From assembly GCF_000227135.1 (NCBI RefSeq), contig NC_018234.1:328986-392985 (forward strand): DNA of 64,000 nucleotides. The letters are read 5' to 3'. Made by a program: the position numbers and the translations under genes. This stretch comes from Leishmania donovani. Lineage: Eukaryota; Euglenozoa; Kinetoplastea; Trypanosomatida; Trypanosomatidae. Each line of letters starts with the position of its first letter. Within the stretch, counting starts at the first letter, position 1. The notes under the pieces are model-generated. The model was not told the origin of the DNA and did no database searches. It worked only from the letters and a program-made list of their open reading frames with translations. Shown here piece after piece: positions 51,091 through 60,621 of the stretch.

Positions 51091-51543
51091 TTCGTGCTAC
51101 TTTGTAGCATGAAGACAAAGACTGACACGGCCCTTGCCTTTCCACCGCCTCTTTTTCTAAGCTCTCCGCGCAGGGGGGAGGGGGGCAAACACAACACTCA
51201 CTAAGCAAAGCGTCGGGCAAATACACTCAAGTGCTTCACGTCAGCACAAATAGGAGTGAAAAGCAGCACTAAACACATGTGCACTCAACAATGCACTTTG
51301 ACCGCCCTTTGCCGCAAAAGACGGAAAAAGACCCGAGTGAGCGTGTGAAGCGCGCTCCGGCAAACTGCGAACATAGAGAAAAGCAAGAAAGAGTTGCATA
51401 CGCATTTTTTCAGAATCAAAAAAAAGCAAGCCTAAAGTGTTGCCCCGCCATCCTTTCCCCGATGCCCTGTCACACTCATTTCTTTTTTTTGCCTTTTTCT
51501 CTGGCTTCTAATGAACTTTTAGGCACGCGCGCCTACCTTCGAA
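51091..51543. other. spacer: start of an AT-richer region
   Basis: Between the tRNA and the RRM gene the sequence becomes clearly more A/T-rich than the spacers to the left and has few CA/GT runs. It contains the 5' flank and splice region of the RRM gene. No gene seen. Confidence 0.5.
51479..51522 (+). promoter_or_regulatory. trans-splice acceptor for the RRM gene
   Basis: A T-rich pyrimidine tract (about 51479-51508) followed by TTTTAG, with AG at 51521-51522, 22 bases before the ATG at 51544. No other AG lies between the tract and this one. Pattern-based call. Confidence 0.6.
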
Positions 51544-52659
51544 ATGTCTCTCACCATGCAGAGTAGCCCACGCTACAATTTCTTTTTATCCGGTATCGCG
51601 AGGCACGTAAGTAGCGATGCCGTAGAAAACTACTTCCGAGATTACGGAAGTGGCGTCCGTCTGCAACTCAAGCGCGACAAAGACGGGTTGTCTCTTGGCT
51701 ACGGCTGGCTAACATTTGAGAGTGTGGATGTCGACCGCGTTGTCGCCTCGCAGCACGAGCTAGGTGGGTCACCGGTAATGCTCAGGTATAAGCCGGGTAA
51801 AGAATCGCCGAAATCCCAACCTGCTGCTCCTCCCCCGCCGCCACCACCATCACAACCGATCAACGCCCCAACACAGCAAGGAAGGCCACAGGAATACTCA
51901 CAGCAACATAAAAGATATAGGGAAGAAACTCTCAGACCACAGGTGCACACTGCTTCTCAAACCGCGCAAATCCAAAAGGAAATTATGCCGCCCGAGCCGC
52001 AAACACTCCCTGCACCACAATCACTGCGGAAAGAGGAACGGAAGCCGGAGACGGAACCCTCTCCTACACCGATGCTGCAGACTGTACCTTTGCAGCAGCA
52101 GTTCTCGTCCTCTCCGAAAGAGCCCGCTGCACAGCCGGTCTTTGTTTGCATTCCACTGAGTATTTGTCCCGGTGCATTTTTGCACGATCCACGGGTTTTC
52201 TGCTGCACGCTGGATCCCTTGCAGGTAGGTAAGCTCAGTATACTAGCGACACCAACGCCACACGCCGCCTTACCGAATCATCACGCTGAGCAAGCAGCGT
52301 GCGTCGTACCAGGTATTCCTCAGCAGCAGCATTCCACTTACGCAAGTGTAAAAAGTAAATACACATCACCACAGACCCCTTTATCGATGCCGCCGCCATC
52401 TTCAGGCCCAGCATCGTCACCACCACCACCGCCTGGACCACCACCTCCACATCTAACTGCACCCTTTCGCGAAACAGTTCCACCACCACCGGGACCACCA
52501 CCTCCACATCTAACTGCACCCTTTCGCGAAACAGTTCCACCACCACCGGGACCACCACCTCCGCCACCGCCTCCTGGACCACCTCCTACCAAAAATTGCT
52601 CGTCCGGAACTCCTCTTCGATTTCCTCCACCACCAGGCCCACCTCCGCGGCGTTACTGA
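51544..52659 (+). CDS. RRM RNA-binding protein with long polyproline tail
   Basis: 371 residues. A single RNA-recognition motif spans about residues 8-82: the RNP2-like YNFFLSGI, the loop SSDAVENYFRDYG, the RNP1-like SLGYGWLTFES, and PVMLRYKPGK at its end. The rest is disordered and rich in Pro, Gln and Ser. Proline clusters start at about 97, and the C-terminus (about 295-371) resembles formin FH1-type profilin-binding sequence. There a 57-base unit (19 residues, PPPPGPPPPHLTAPFRETV) is perfectly tandemly duplicated (HLTAPF at 52449 and 52506). Trypanosomatids rely on RRM proteins for post-transcriptional control, so a role in mRNA handling is expected but unspecified. Third-position GC is only about 60% in the first 60 codons I counted, well below genes to the left. 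A second ATG at 51556 is possible. Confidence 0.85.
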   Translation: MSLTMQSSPRYNFFLSGIARHVSSDAVENYFRDYGSGVRLQLKRDKDGLSLGYGWLTFESVDVDRVVASQHELGGSPVMLRYKPGKESPKSQPAAPPPPPPPSQPINAPTQQGRPQEYSQQHKRYREETLRPQVHTASQTAQIQKEIMPPEPQTLPAPQSLRKEERKPETEPSPTPMLQTVPLQQQFSSSPKEPAAQPVFVCIPLSICPGAFLHDPRVFCCTLDPLQVGKLSILATPTPHAALPNHHAEQAACVVPGIPQQQHSTYASVKSKYTSPQTPLSMPPPSSGPASSPPPPPGPPPPHLTAPFRETVPPPPGPPPPHLTAPFRETVPPPPGPPPPPPPPGPPPTKNCSSGTPLRFPPPPGPPPRRY

Positions 52660-53551
52660 TGAGCTGTTTGCTCTTTTCGTTTTGCAAGTCTTTTTTGCCG
52701 TGTATCGCAGCCGCCTCAGGTAATTCCCGTAAGAAAGGGCTGATAAAGCCTTTTCAATAATGCTTATGTGGAAAGAGGACGAATTCAAATTACAACCAGC
52801 AGCTTTTGCTCCGAATCACGAAGGGAAAATGCGGGATAAGGAGCCAACGGATTTCTTACCGGTGTTTTACATGCAGCACGGTTCTTGTGCATGTTGCGCA
52901 CTGTAGAGCAATGATCTGCTTTTGGCATTGTGCCAGGTAGGCAAGATGAGTCAAACTGCAGTGCTGATTGTGGATAAAATTGCACCAACTACCAAGCCTT
53001 CGAAAACTAGGCGATTAGCCCAAGCAGCGTTATTTGTGCTTCGCATGTGTTATGTGTGTGAGGCACCGAAAAAAGAAAATATAAAGTACATATGATTTTT
53101 GGGTCTTTTCTCAGTAGTGCGCAGCCTCCTCGTATGCTTGCTATAATAGAGGAAAAATAAGCGATGCGACTCGATCTCTCGACTCGGGTCTCTCAGCAAA
53201 CACCTTTAGGTCTCTGTGCCATCATTTTTGTGAAGAGCAAAATCAACTTCCTTACTTTTCACTCTTGCTCGCTTCAATTTGGCTTTTTCTTTCATTCGGG
53301 ATTTTTCATTGTTTTGTTATAGGAAGGGCATCAACTATATTCAAACTGCAGCTTACCTCATTCCTTAGCCTTTTACCCTACTACTACTACTGCCAGCTTC
53401 ACTTATTTTCGTCATATCTTTGCTCTGAATAATAATAACAATATATATATTATATATATATTATATATATATATATAATATCTTTATATGTATATATATC
53501 AACGGTGCTGAATCGGAAGGAGCATTGCCGTGCTGTTTTTGAAGTGCTACA
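52660..53551. other. AT-rich spacer
   Basis: 3' flank of the RRM gene and 5' flank of the mutase gene, with a CTA trinucleotide run near 53378-53390, a CCAG at 53393-53396 after a pyrimidine-rich stretch, and a TA microsatellite (53440-53480). No gene seen. Confidence 0.6.
53440..53480. repeat. TA dinucleotide repeat
   Basis: Interrupted TA repeats about 70-110 bases upstream of the mutase ATG. Confidence 0.85.
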
Positions 53552-55345
53552 ATGGAGCTCGAGCAAACGGCAACCTCAAACCCACATGCTATTTTCACTA
53601 GCATGTTTTTCAATCAGTTAAAGCGTATTATCGACTCTGAGTTTCCTCTGCGCCATGACCCCGTGAAGAGCCCACTCACTTACGGAACGGCAGGATTTCG
53701 TTTTAAAGCTGAGCTTCTTCCACCAGTGGCAGCCCGTGTTTCCATGATAGCCGCACTTCGATCCGTGTACTGCCAAGGAAAGCGAGCAGCAGAAGGTTAC
53801 AGTGTACCCTGCACGGTGGGTATAATGATCACGGCATCTCATAATCCGTACGTGGACAACGGATTCAAAATTATCGATGTTGACGGAGGAATGCTTGCAG
53901 AGTCCTGGGAGAAGTGGTGCACACGCGCTGCAAATGCCTCGTCAGGAAGCGACCTGGAGAGAGTCATGATGGACTGCTTGGCGCATGATCCTAGAGTGTT
54001 TCAGCCGAAACAATACTCGTATTGCCAGGTGCACTTTTCCAGAGACACCAGACCGAGCGGCGAAGAAATCGTGAACGCAGGGTTGAGAACACTGCATCTT
54101 TTACGGAACACCACCGCAAGATCTTACCCACCTGTTTCGACGCCTTGCATGCACTTCGCGATCGCAAAAGCCAACGAGCTCGGCTTGGCGGATGAGTCTG
54201 TGTCTCCATCTTATTATAACGAGCTTTTAGCTGGTTTCGAGGAGATGTATCGCTTTGCAAGCCCGGGCTCGCAGTCAAGTGAGAAAGAAGGCAATCCCCA
54301 GCAACTCGTTGTTGACTGCGCCAACGGTATCGGCTCCCTGACGGTGAAGGAGCTCATTAACGCTTCCAGACAGCAATCCGACTTCGTAGCGTTAGCTACC
54401 TTTTTCGAGTTGCACCAGGTAGACTGCAACTGCCAGGATGAAACGGTGCTGAACAGCAAATGTGGAGCCGACTATGCAAAACAGCACGCAACGCCGTCTG
54501 CCGCAATGTCAGCGTGGCCAAGCACCTGCCCGCCAGGTGTGAATCCTATTGCCACACACTTTTACTCCCTCGACGGCGACGCGGACCGCGTTGTCGCATT
54601 TCTCTACGACCCAAAGCGGGATTCCAAATGGGTTCTGCTGGACGGTGATCGAATGTCCATCCTTTACGCAATGTTGTTGCATAAGTGGCTTGGTGAAGAG
54701 CAGATGAGGGCTTTGGATGTGGCTGTTGTGCAGACAGCCTATGCAAACGGCGCATCAACAGAGTTTCTCGAGAAGCAGCTCCACATGCAGGTGCATACCT
54801 CCGCCACTGGCGTCAAAAACCTTCACCCGATTGCGCACGCGCACGACGTGGGAATCTACTTTGAGGCAAACGGCCACGGTACAGTGTTGTTATCTGAAAA
54901 GGTGCTCACAGGGGCTGCTTCGACCGGACCTGAAAAGGCTGCGCTGTTCGCCGCGATGAGGCGTCTGATGTCCCAGTACTGCGGCGATGCGATCGCTGAC
55001 ATGTTAATGTGTGAAGTTGCGCTGAAAGCTCTGAATCTTACATTTCAGGACTGGGCGGACTTGTACGCTGATCGTCCTTGCAAGCAGATCAAGGTCACTG
55101 TTGCACATCGTGGTCGAATTACGAACACCCCTGATGAGCGTCGGGCATTGTCGCCTGCCGGCATGCAGGATGAAATTGATGCCGCGGTCTCTCTGGCTTT
55201 GTCTCGTTGCGAGGCGGCGCGAGCTTTTGTCCGTCCTAGCGGTACGGAGCCGGTTGTGCGTGTTTATGCGGAGGCCACTGACCCGTCAGTGTGCGAGTCT
55301 CTCTCCGCAGAGGTCGCCAAGATTGTTGAAGCATACTGCAGCTGA
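53552..55345 (+). CDS. PAGM: phosphoacetylglucosamine mutase
   Basis: 597 residues; a full-length member of the alpha-D-phosphohexomutase superfamily, AGM1 type. It interconverts GlcNAc-6-phosphate and GlcNAc-1-phosphate for UDP-GlcNAc, needed for GPI anchors and glycans. All four active-site loops are intact: TASHNP (94-99) with phosphoserine Ser96, the metal loop DGDAD (341-345), the sugar-binding FEANGHGT, and the phosphate-binding RPSGTEP (561-567). GTAGFR (45-50) and DNGFKIIDVDGGML fit the AGM1 branch rather than phosphomannomutase. No peroxisomal or glycosomal signal is obvious at the C-terminus (AYCS). Codon use is relaxed: in the first 64 codons about 45% end in G or C, far below the genes at 6-48 kb. 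The ATG is the first in frame after the TA repeat. Confidence 0.95.
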   Translation: MELEQTATSNPHAIFTSMFFNQLKRIIDSEFPLRHDPVKSPLTYGTAGFRFKAELLPPVAARVSMIAALRSVYCQGKRAAEGYSVPCTVGIMITASHNPYVDNGFKIIDVDGGMLAESWEKWCTRAANASSGSDLERVMMDCLAHDPRVFQPKQYSYCQVHFSRDTRPSGEEIVNAGLRTLHLLRNTTARSYPPVSTPCMHFAIAKANELGLADESVSPSYYNELLAGFEEMYRFASPGSQSSEKEGNPQQLVVDCANGIGSLTVKELINASRQQSDFVALATFFELHQVDCNCQDETVLNSKCGADYAKQHATPSAAMSAWPSTCPPGVNPIATHFYSLDGDADRVVAFLYDPKRDSKWVLLDGDRMSILYAMLLHKWLGEEQMRALDVAVVQTAYANGASTEFLEKQLHMQVHTSATGVKNLHPIAHAHDVGIYFEANGHGTVLLSEKVLTGAASTGPEKAALFAAMRRLMSQYCGDAIADMLMCEVALKALNLTFQDWADLYADRPCKQIKVTVAHRGRITNTPDERRALSPAGMQDEIDAAVSLALSRCEAARAFVRPSGTEPVVRVYAEATDPSVCESLSAEVAKIVEAYCS

Positions 55346-56608
55346 AAGGTATGAGCAGTCAAGCTGTTTTCGGTGGTACGGCGTTCTTTTACTTTTTTTC
55401 TTTCTCTTGGGGCGAGGTAATGACGGCTCACGAACGCAAAGAAGGGGTTCTCCCTTCGACGCACTTTTTACACGAAATTTTTTATTGTTGTTTCTCTTGC
55501 AGAACGAAAGCAGTACAGATGCTGCATTATATATATATATATATATGTACATATACATAAGAGGAGCAGAAACGCAAAGCATGGCTTCCACTGGTCCCAC
55601 CACGATGCTCCGTTTCGTCCCCTCCAAAATTATTCTCATTTTCCTTTTTTCCCGTGTTGCTTTTCCCTGCTTCATATGCGCGGCCACCTTTTTTTTCTCC
55701 TTTCTTTGTGTGTGTTTGCTGGCACGGTTGCCGCTCGTGGTTTTGGGAAGGAGGCTTTGCTAGAATGTGGTCGTAGTAAACTGGCGCGCTGTGCACCCCC
55801 ACCTTTGTTCCCTCCCTTCACATTAGCACTTTCTTTTTTTTTTTGTGGTTTTCCTCATGGGCTGTAGTCATCTCTGTCGAATATCAGCGGGAAAACAGGC
55901 AAACAAACAGACACACTAAAGGACACCAACAAGGGCAGGCCCCGTCTCCGTCGATTGCAACAGGCCACGCGCAGGGGTGAGATCAGGCCAACTCTAGAGG
56001 CACACAAGGTTGCGACTCCGACAGGTGCTGTGTTGCTTGCGCATGTAGGCCTTGAGCCGAGTGCCTCAGAGGGGCTTGTTGCTTCATATCAACGAACGTG
56101 TTGCAGTGATACCTGTGCGTTGAAAGACGGGTTTCTGCTGCACCCCACATGTTTTTTTCCCCTTTCGTCTGCTGCATATGCTGTCTCTGCCTCTCATCAA
56201 ACCGGGAGACGCTCGATCAGAGCAGGGGAGAGCGGGATAAAAGAAAGCGGAAAGAGCACAGCGCACCATGCAACGTTGGTGGGTCATTGTATGTCTACTC
56301 TCCCCCTCATCCTCTCCTCGACCTTACGGCTTTCTTGTTTCGCTTGCCTTTTCCGGCTTGTTTTTCCTCTTCCTCGTTCTGCGGTTATGGTCCGCCATGT
56401 CTTTTACTCCCGCCGAGCAAAAAAGAGGGCAAGCGATGAGAGGCGCGGATCTCTCTTTGTTTCAATCCTTTTCTCCCTCCTCCGATGACGTATAGTTCTA
56501 TATGTATATTGTATCGTCTATATGTTTTTTTTTTTTTTTCCATTTCCTCGTGGTTCCTCGGTATCCTTCATTCAACTGCGTCACCTGCAGACGATTGTAT
56601 TGCTGCTG
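55346..56608. other. spacer between the mutase and the cytochrome b5 relic
   Basis: T-rich 3' flank, a short TA run (55532-55545), long T runs (55837-55845, 56526-56540) and no supported gene. The longest open frame (55955-56488) starts with TTG and has no domain. The T16 run and CTGCAG (AG at 56589-56590) just before 56609 form a good splice-acceptor pattern for the relic. Confidence 0.5.
56525..56590 (+). promoter_or_regulatory. relict trans-splice acceptor of the cytochrome b5 pseudogene
   Basis: A 16-base T tract and further pyrimidines followed by CACCTGCAG, with AG at 56589-56590, lie 18 bases before the ATG at 56609. The site looks intact although the reading frame behind it is broken. 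Confidence 0.45.
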
Positions 56609-57154
56609 ATGCTGCCTCTTTTTCTTGCATCTCTGGTAAGCCTTGCTTGCACAAGTGCGAGAGTGGTGCCGGCGGCACCATCGCCCATTGAATACGCGAG
56701 CACCACAACAGCACCGCATGCTGCGCTCAGCTCTGAGACCTTTCAAATGATTCTGCTAGCTGCTAGTGTGACGGCCCTAATCTAGTGGCAGCCTCACGTC
56801 CTCACGGCACTCCCACCGACCACCGAGGAACTAGTGAAGAGCATGGCCGTCGTTGCCGATTCGAGGGCGGAGCGCTTGCCATGCGCCGATGTGGCGAAGC
56901 ACAACACGAAGGCGAACCACTGACTTGCGATGCACAACCTCGTGCTGGATGTACCGAGGCACATGCCGCTCCGCCCCAGCGGCAAGCGCATCATCTTTGA
57001 CTACGCCGGCGAGGACTCGGTGAGGGGGTTCTACGTGGCTCACGGCTTGAATGAAATGGAGGCTTGCGCCCCAAGTCGATTATTCGCGTACTGTCGCACT
57101 AGAGGAGGCGGCGGCGGCGGCGGCGACCTCATAGGAATTCTCACGCACACATAA
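56609..57154 (+). pseudogene. decayed cytochrome b5 domain gene with N-terminal membrane segment
   Basis: In one frame, from ATG 56609 to TAA, the text reads a hydrophobic start MLPLFLASLVSLAC, a second hydrophobic stretch MILLAASVTALI, then a b5-like domain: LPCADVAKHNTKANH, stop, LAMHNLVLDVPRHMPL, RPSGKRIIFDYAGEDS, FYVAHGLNEMEAC. Two in-frame stops break it: TAG at 56783-56785 and TGA at 56921-56923. The TGA stands where the family has Trp before the LxIxN strand, a simple TGG to TGA change. The haem motif HPGG has become RPSG, so one axial His is lost; a His in FYVAH remains. The rest of the frame is undisturbed over 180 codons, so decay seems recent. A Gly7 run lies near its end. An intact b5 domain sits 8 kb upstream in the fumarate-reductase fusion. 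Confidence 0.75.
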
Positions 57155-60100
57155 ACTACAAATCCATCATGCTGATACCTTGCCCACTTGGTGCTTGCTA
57201 TGAGTCTCTCTCCGGTGAAGCGCCGCCACCCGCGCACGCAAAGCCATCAAGCAGCAGACGTAGCAACATGCATACAGACAGCTACGGACCCTCCTCCCCT
57301 CCCCCTTCGCCTTGTCTTAAATAGCAGCTCGTGTCTCTCATGGCTTTTTATTTGTGTCGTTAGTTCGGCTTCTGTGCGTGTGTCTCTGTGCTTGCGCGAT
57401 TAACTACCGTCATCGCGCCAACGTTTCTGCGCGCGCTTGCATATATGCATGTGTGCGGGATGAGCTCTTCAACTGTGGTGTGCATCCCAACGAACGGTGT
57501 GGGCAATGTGTGTGGGAGGGGGGGGGCACGAAAATACTCACAGAAGCGAACAATACAGAAAAGAGTTGGAGAGTGCCACGCAGTTTGCTCCCTCCTCTCT
57601 CCGCTCTCCTTTTTCCTGCTTCTCTTCTCTCATTACCAACTCTCTTGTTCATTTTACTCTGCGGAAAAGAGTAAGCAAGAGCCCTTTCCCCTCCCTCCCT
57701 CCCTCCCTCACAAAGAAAAAAGAAAATGGATCCTTCAGTGCCAGACATGAGACGCACTCATCATCTCTGCTTCGTCTCTCTCTGTCTGCCTCTCCCTCTC
57801 AGTGCGACGGGGAGTGACATGGTGGTGCCTCTGATTGTGGTGAAAGGCTCACTAGCCTTTTCGATCCTCTCCCGCGTTTTCTATCCGAATTCGTGCAAAA
57901 GAGAATGAGGAGGAAGAAAGAAGGAGGTACTTAGGAGCATACCCACCCTCTCCCTCCCCCTCCTCCCCCCGCACACACACGGGGTACTTTAGTGCAGTGG
58001 GTCTCTCTGCCCATTTTTCTTCCCAACTTCCTCCTCTTTTTCATCCTTATCCTTCTCGTACATATATATGCATAAATGTGTCCGCCCCTTCGTAGTGCCA
58101 GCTAGCCGTTGTGCGTGTGTGCTCCTGTTCACGTGGGCATATTCGTTGCCCCCTCCCACAGGTTCCTTCACACACTCAATATAAGACTTGTCCAGGCATC
58201 CTTCATTGTGCTCCCCACCCCCTCCCTCTTCTTCCTCGCTGGCGAGTCGCCCGACGGTGAGACGTTCAGTGACGTTGTCGGACGACCCCTAGGCCGGAAG
58301 TCACGGAGTGACCCCCCTCCCTTTCCACACACACACACACACACGCACACACGCCCGCCTGTCCCGTTCAAACACATCAAAAGCCAAGCGAAAAAGAGAG
58401 AGTACGGTCCGTTAGCAGGCAGCTCGTAACTGCCCCACTGGACACACGGTGCATACGCACATCTCACTCGTGTCTCTCGACCCCTCTCCGTATCATCTCT
58501 CGCTCGCTCTCCCACTTTTTTGTCTGGTTTTCCGCATTTCGGTTTGGCTGTAGACACGCGAAGAGCACCACACGTTGTTGGCTGTTGCTGCGCCGGGGGT
58601 GAAGAAGCAGACAGAAGCATTGGCCATCTTCATCCATCCGTCTCCTCATCAGCGACACTGTCGCTGCAATCTTCTTTTTCCTGTTGCCTTTTCCCACCTG
58701 CGAAACATCTCTCACTCTGTGCGTGCGTGCGTCTTTGTGGAGCTGTCCGCCCTTTATTCATTGACTACCTTTCTTATCGCTTAGTCTGTTTTGCAGAAAA
58801 GAAATCATAGATAGATCCTGCCCCCTTCTCCCCTCCCCACCCCCACGCCATCGTGCCTCCTCCGTTGCCGTCCGTCCGTCCGTCCGCCGCTCCCTCATTT
58901 TTCTTTTCCTTCACAAGAAGCCGAGACGTCAAAGACGTGACTCACGCACACAAGGCAGTCTACAGGGCAGTACCACCGCACAACACAGAGTCGGACAGCA
59001 AGTTCTTTTGCCTACAAGAGACATACTCATCAAGCGCATACACGCAGACGGACACACACGCACACGTATATGCGTGCGTAGACACATTCCAACAACAAAG
59101 AAGGAAGGTACGTGCGCGCACCAGCTTCCTTTCTCGTTGCTGCCCCCTCCTCCCTTTTCACCCCGCCCGTTTCTATTCTTCCCACTCTCCCACTCCCCAG
59201 CACACACGTGCAGGCCCCTTTCCCCATCCTACGTCTGCCGTTGAAGCTCTGGAGAGGAGTTGCTGCGCAGCAGCCGTATTTTATTCGCTTTTCTCTTCTG
59301 TTCCGTTGCCGTTGCTGTGTGTGCGTGTCTGCTTCCGCATATCTTTATATATATCTGTCCGCTTCTCCATTTGGGCTTCTTTTAAAGAGAGGCCACCTCC
59401 AGAGAATCTAGCCAAGCAATCAGGGGGCCTCTCCAAGACTGCCTCCCTCCTTCCCTCCCAGCTCTCTCTCTCGCCGTCTCTGTCGTTGTGTGTGCGAGAG
59501 AGAACCCGAAAGGAAGAACAGAAGACATATATATATATATATAGTTTTTCTTTTGACTCGAAAACCAACCGAACACGAACACGAACACGTACACACAAAC
59601 CCCCTCCCCCCCCCCCAAACCTCCCCAGAGCATCACGTGTGCGCTGTGTAGTGCTGCCTTGACGTCGCCGCCTTTCTTTCGAAGTCTTCTTTTGCCTCAC
59701 ACACAGTTGCGTGTGCCGCCGCTGCTCACAGAAGCGTCCCACATTTGCCTTTTACGCTTTTCTTTGTATTCCTCTCCCCGCCTGCATCCATCCAGGAACG
59801 CCACCCAAGCAGCGCCTTCACAGCCACGCACGCACGCACGGAGACGCACACATAAGTGTATTGCGTGTGCGTGTGTGTATGTGTGTGTGTGTTGGAGGCG
59901 GGTTGTTGCCGTTCACATTTCTTTTTTTTTTGTTGTTATTTCCTGAAGGAGCCTCTCTTTCTTTCCTTATATACCCATACATATATACATATACATACAT
60001 ATATACCTATTGTATGTATATGTATATATGTATGCATGTGTATATGTATGGGTATATTTGATATTCTCTTTTCTCGCACCTTTTTTTGTTGTTGCTCTGC

Positions 60101-60621
60101 CGCAGTCCGCACCGTCTCCCCTCCGTCTCCCGCTCTTCTCGTTTTGATTTCTTTTTCCCCCCTTTTACGCGAGGCACTCTTTTCCTTTTATTTTTATGCG
60201 TGCCTTCACGTTTTTTTTTTATTACTTTTTTAGTTTTGTTCTCTTCCTCCTCCTGGCCGTCTTCCCCTTTTTGTCTCCTCCCTTCGCGTGCGTGTGTGTG
60301 CCGGTGTGCAATCTTCATCGTCTTGGTTCCTTTCTTTTTTGTTTCCTTGCGTTGGACTCTCTCTCCCTCTCCCTCTCGCGATCTGTGACGAAGGCGCAAC
60401 TGCGAGAGTGTCTTCCACGCACGCGCATACACACAACGAGCACGTGACCATACCCCTCCCCCTCCTTGGCACGGCACGACCGGAGGTGTCCGTAAGTGCG
60501 CAAACAGCAGCAGCAACTATACACAGAGAAGCGACAGGCGATCTTCGCCGAAGCGGTGACGTGAGCGCATCTTCGGGTCAGCTGAGATACCCAGTCCCAC
60601 ACAATCACGCACGCATCCGTC
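57155..60621. other. spacer upstream of the modular surface protein gene
   Basis: No gene supported. It contains G10 (57521-57530) and C-rich (59604-59620) runs, a CA run at 58328-58346, a CCGT/GTCC tetramer run at 58865-58886, TA runs at 59528-59542 and 59970-60050, and pyrimidine-rich tracts at 60140-60170, 60240-60285 and 60355-60380 that could serve splicing of the next gene. Confidence 0.55.

Noticed and set aside
55581..55763. Hydrophobic 60-residue frame downstream of the mutase
   Set aside because: Hydrophobicity comes from T-rich 3' UTR sequence; no splice acceptor close upstream and no similarity recognised.
55955..56488. 177-residue open frame between the mutase and the b5 relic
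   Set aside because: Starts at TTG, no recognisable domain, crosses T-rich untranslated-type sequence.
46132..57154. A functional redox cluster of the b5 fusion, the mutase and the b5 relic
   Set aside because: Neighbouring genes in trypanosomatid arrays are usually unrelated in function, the mutase has no redox role, and the second b5 gene is broken.
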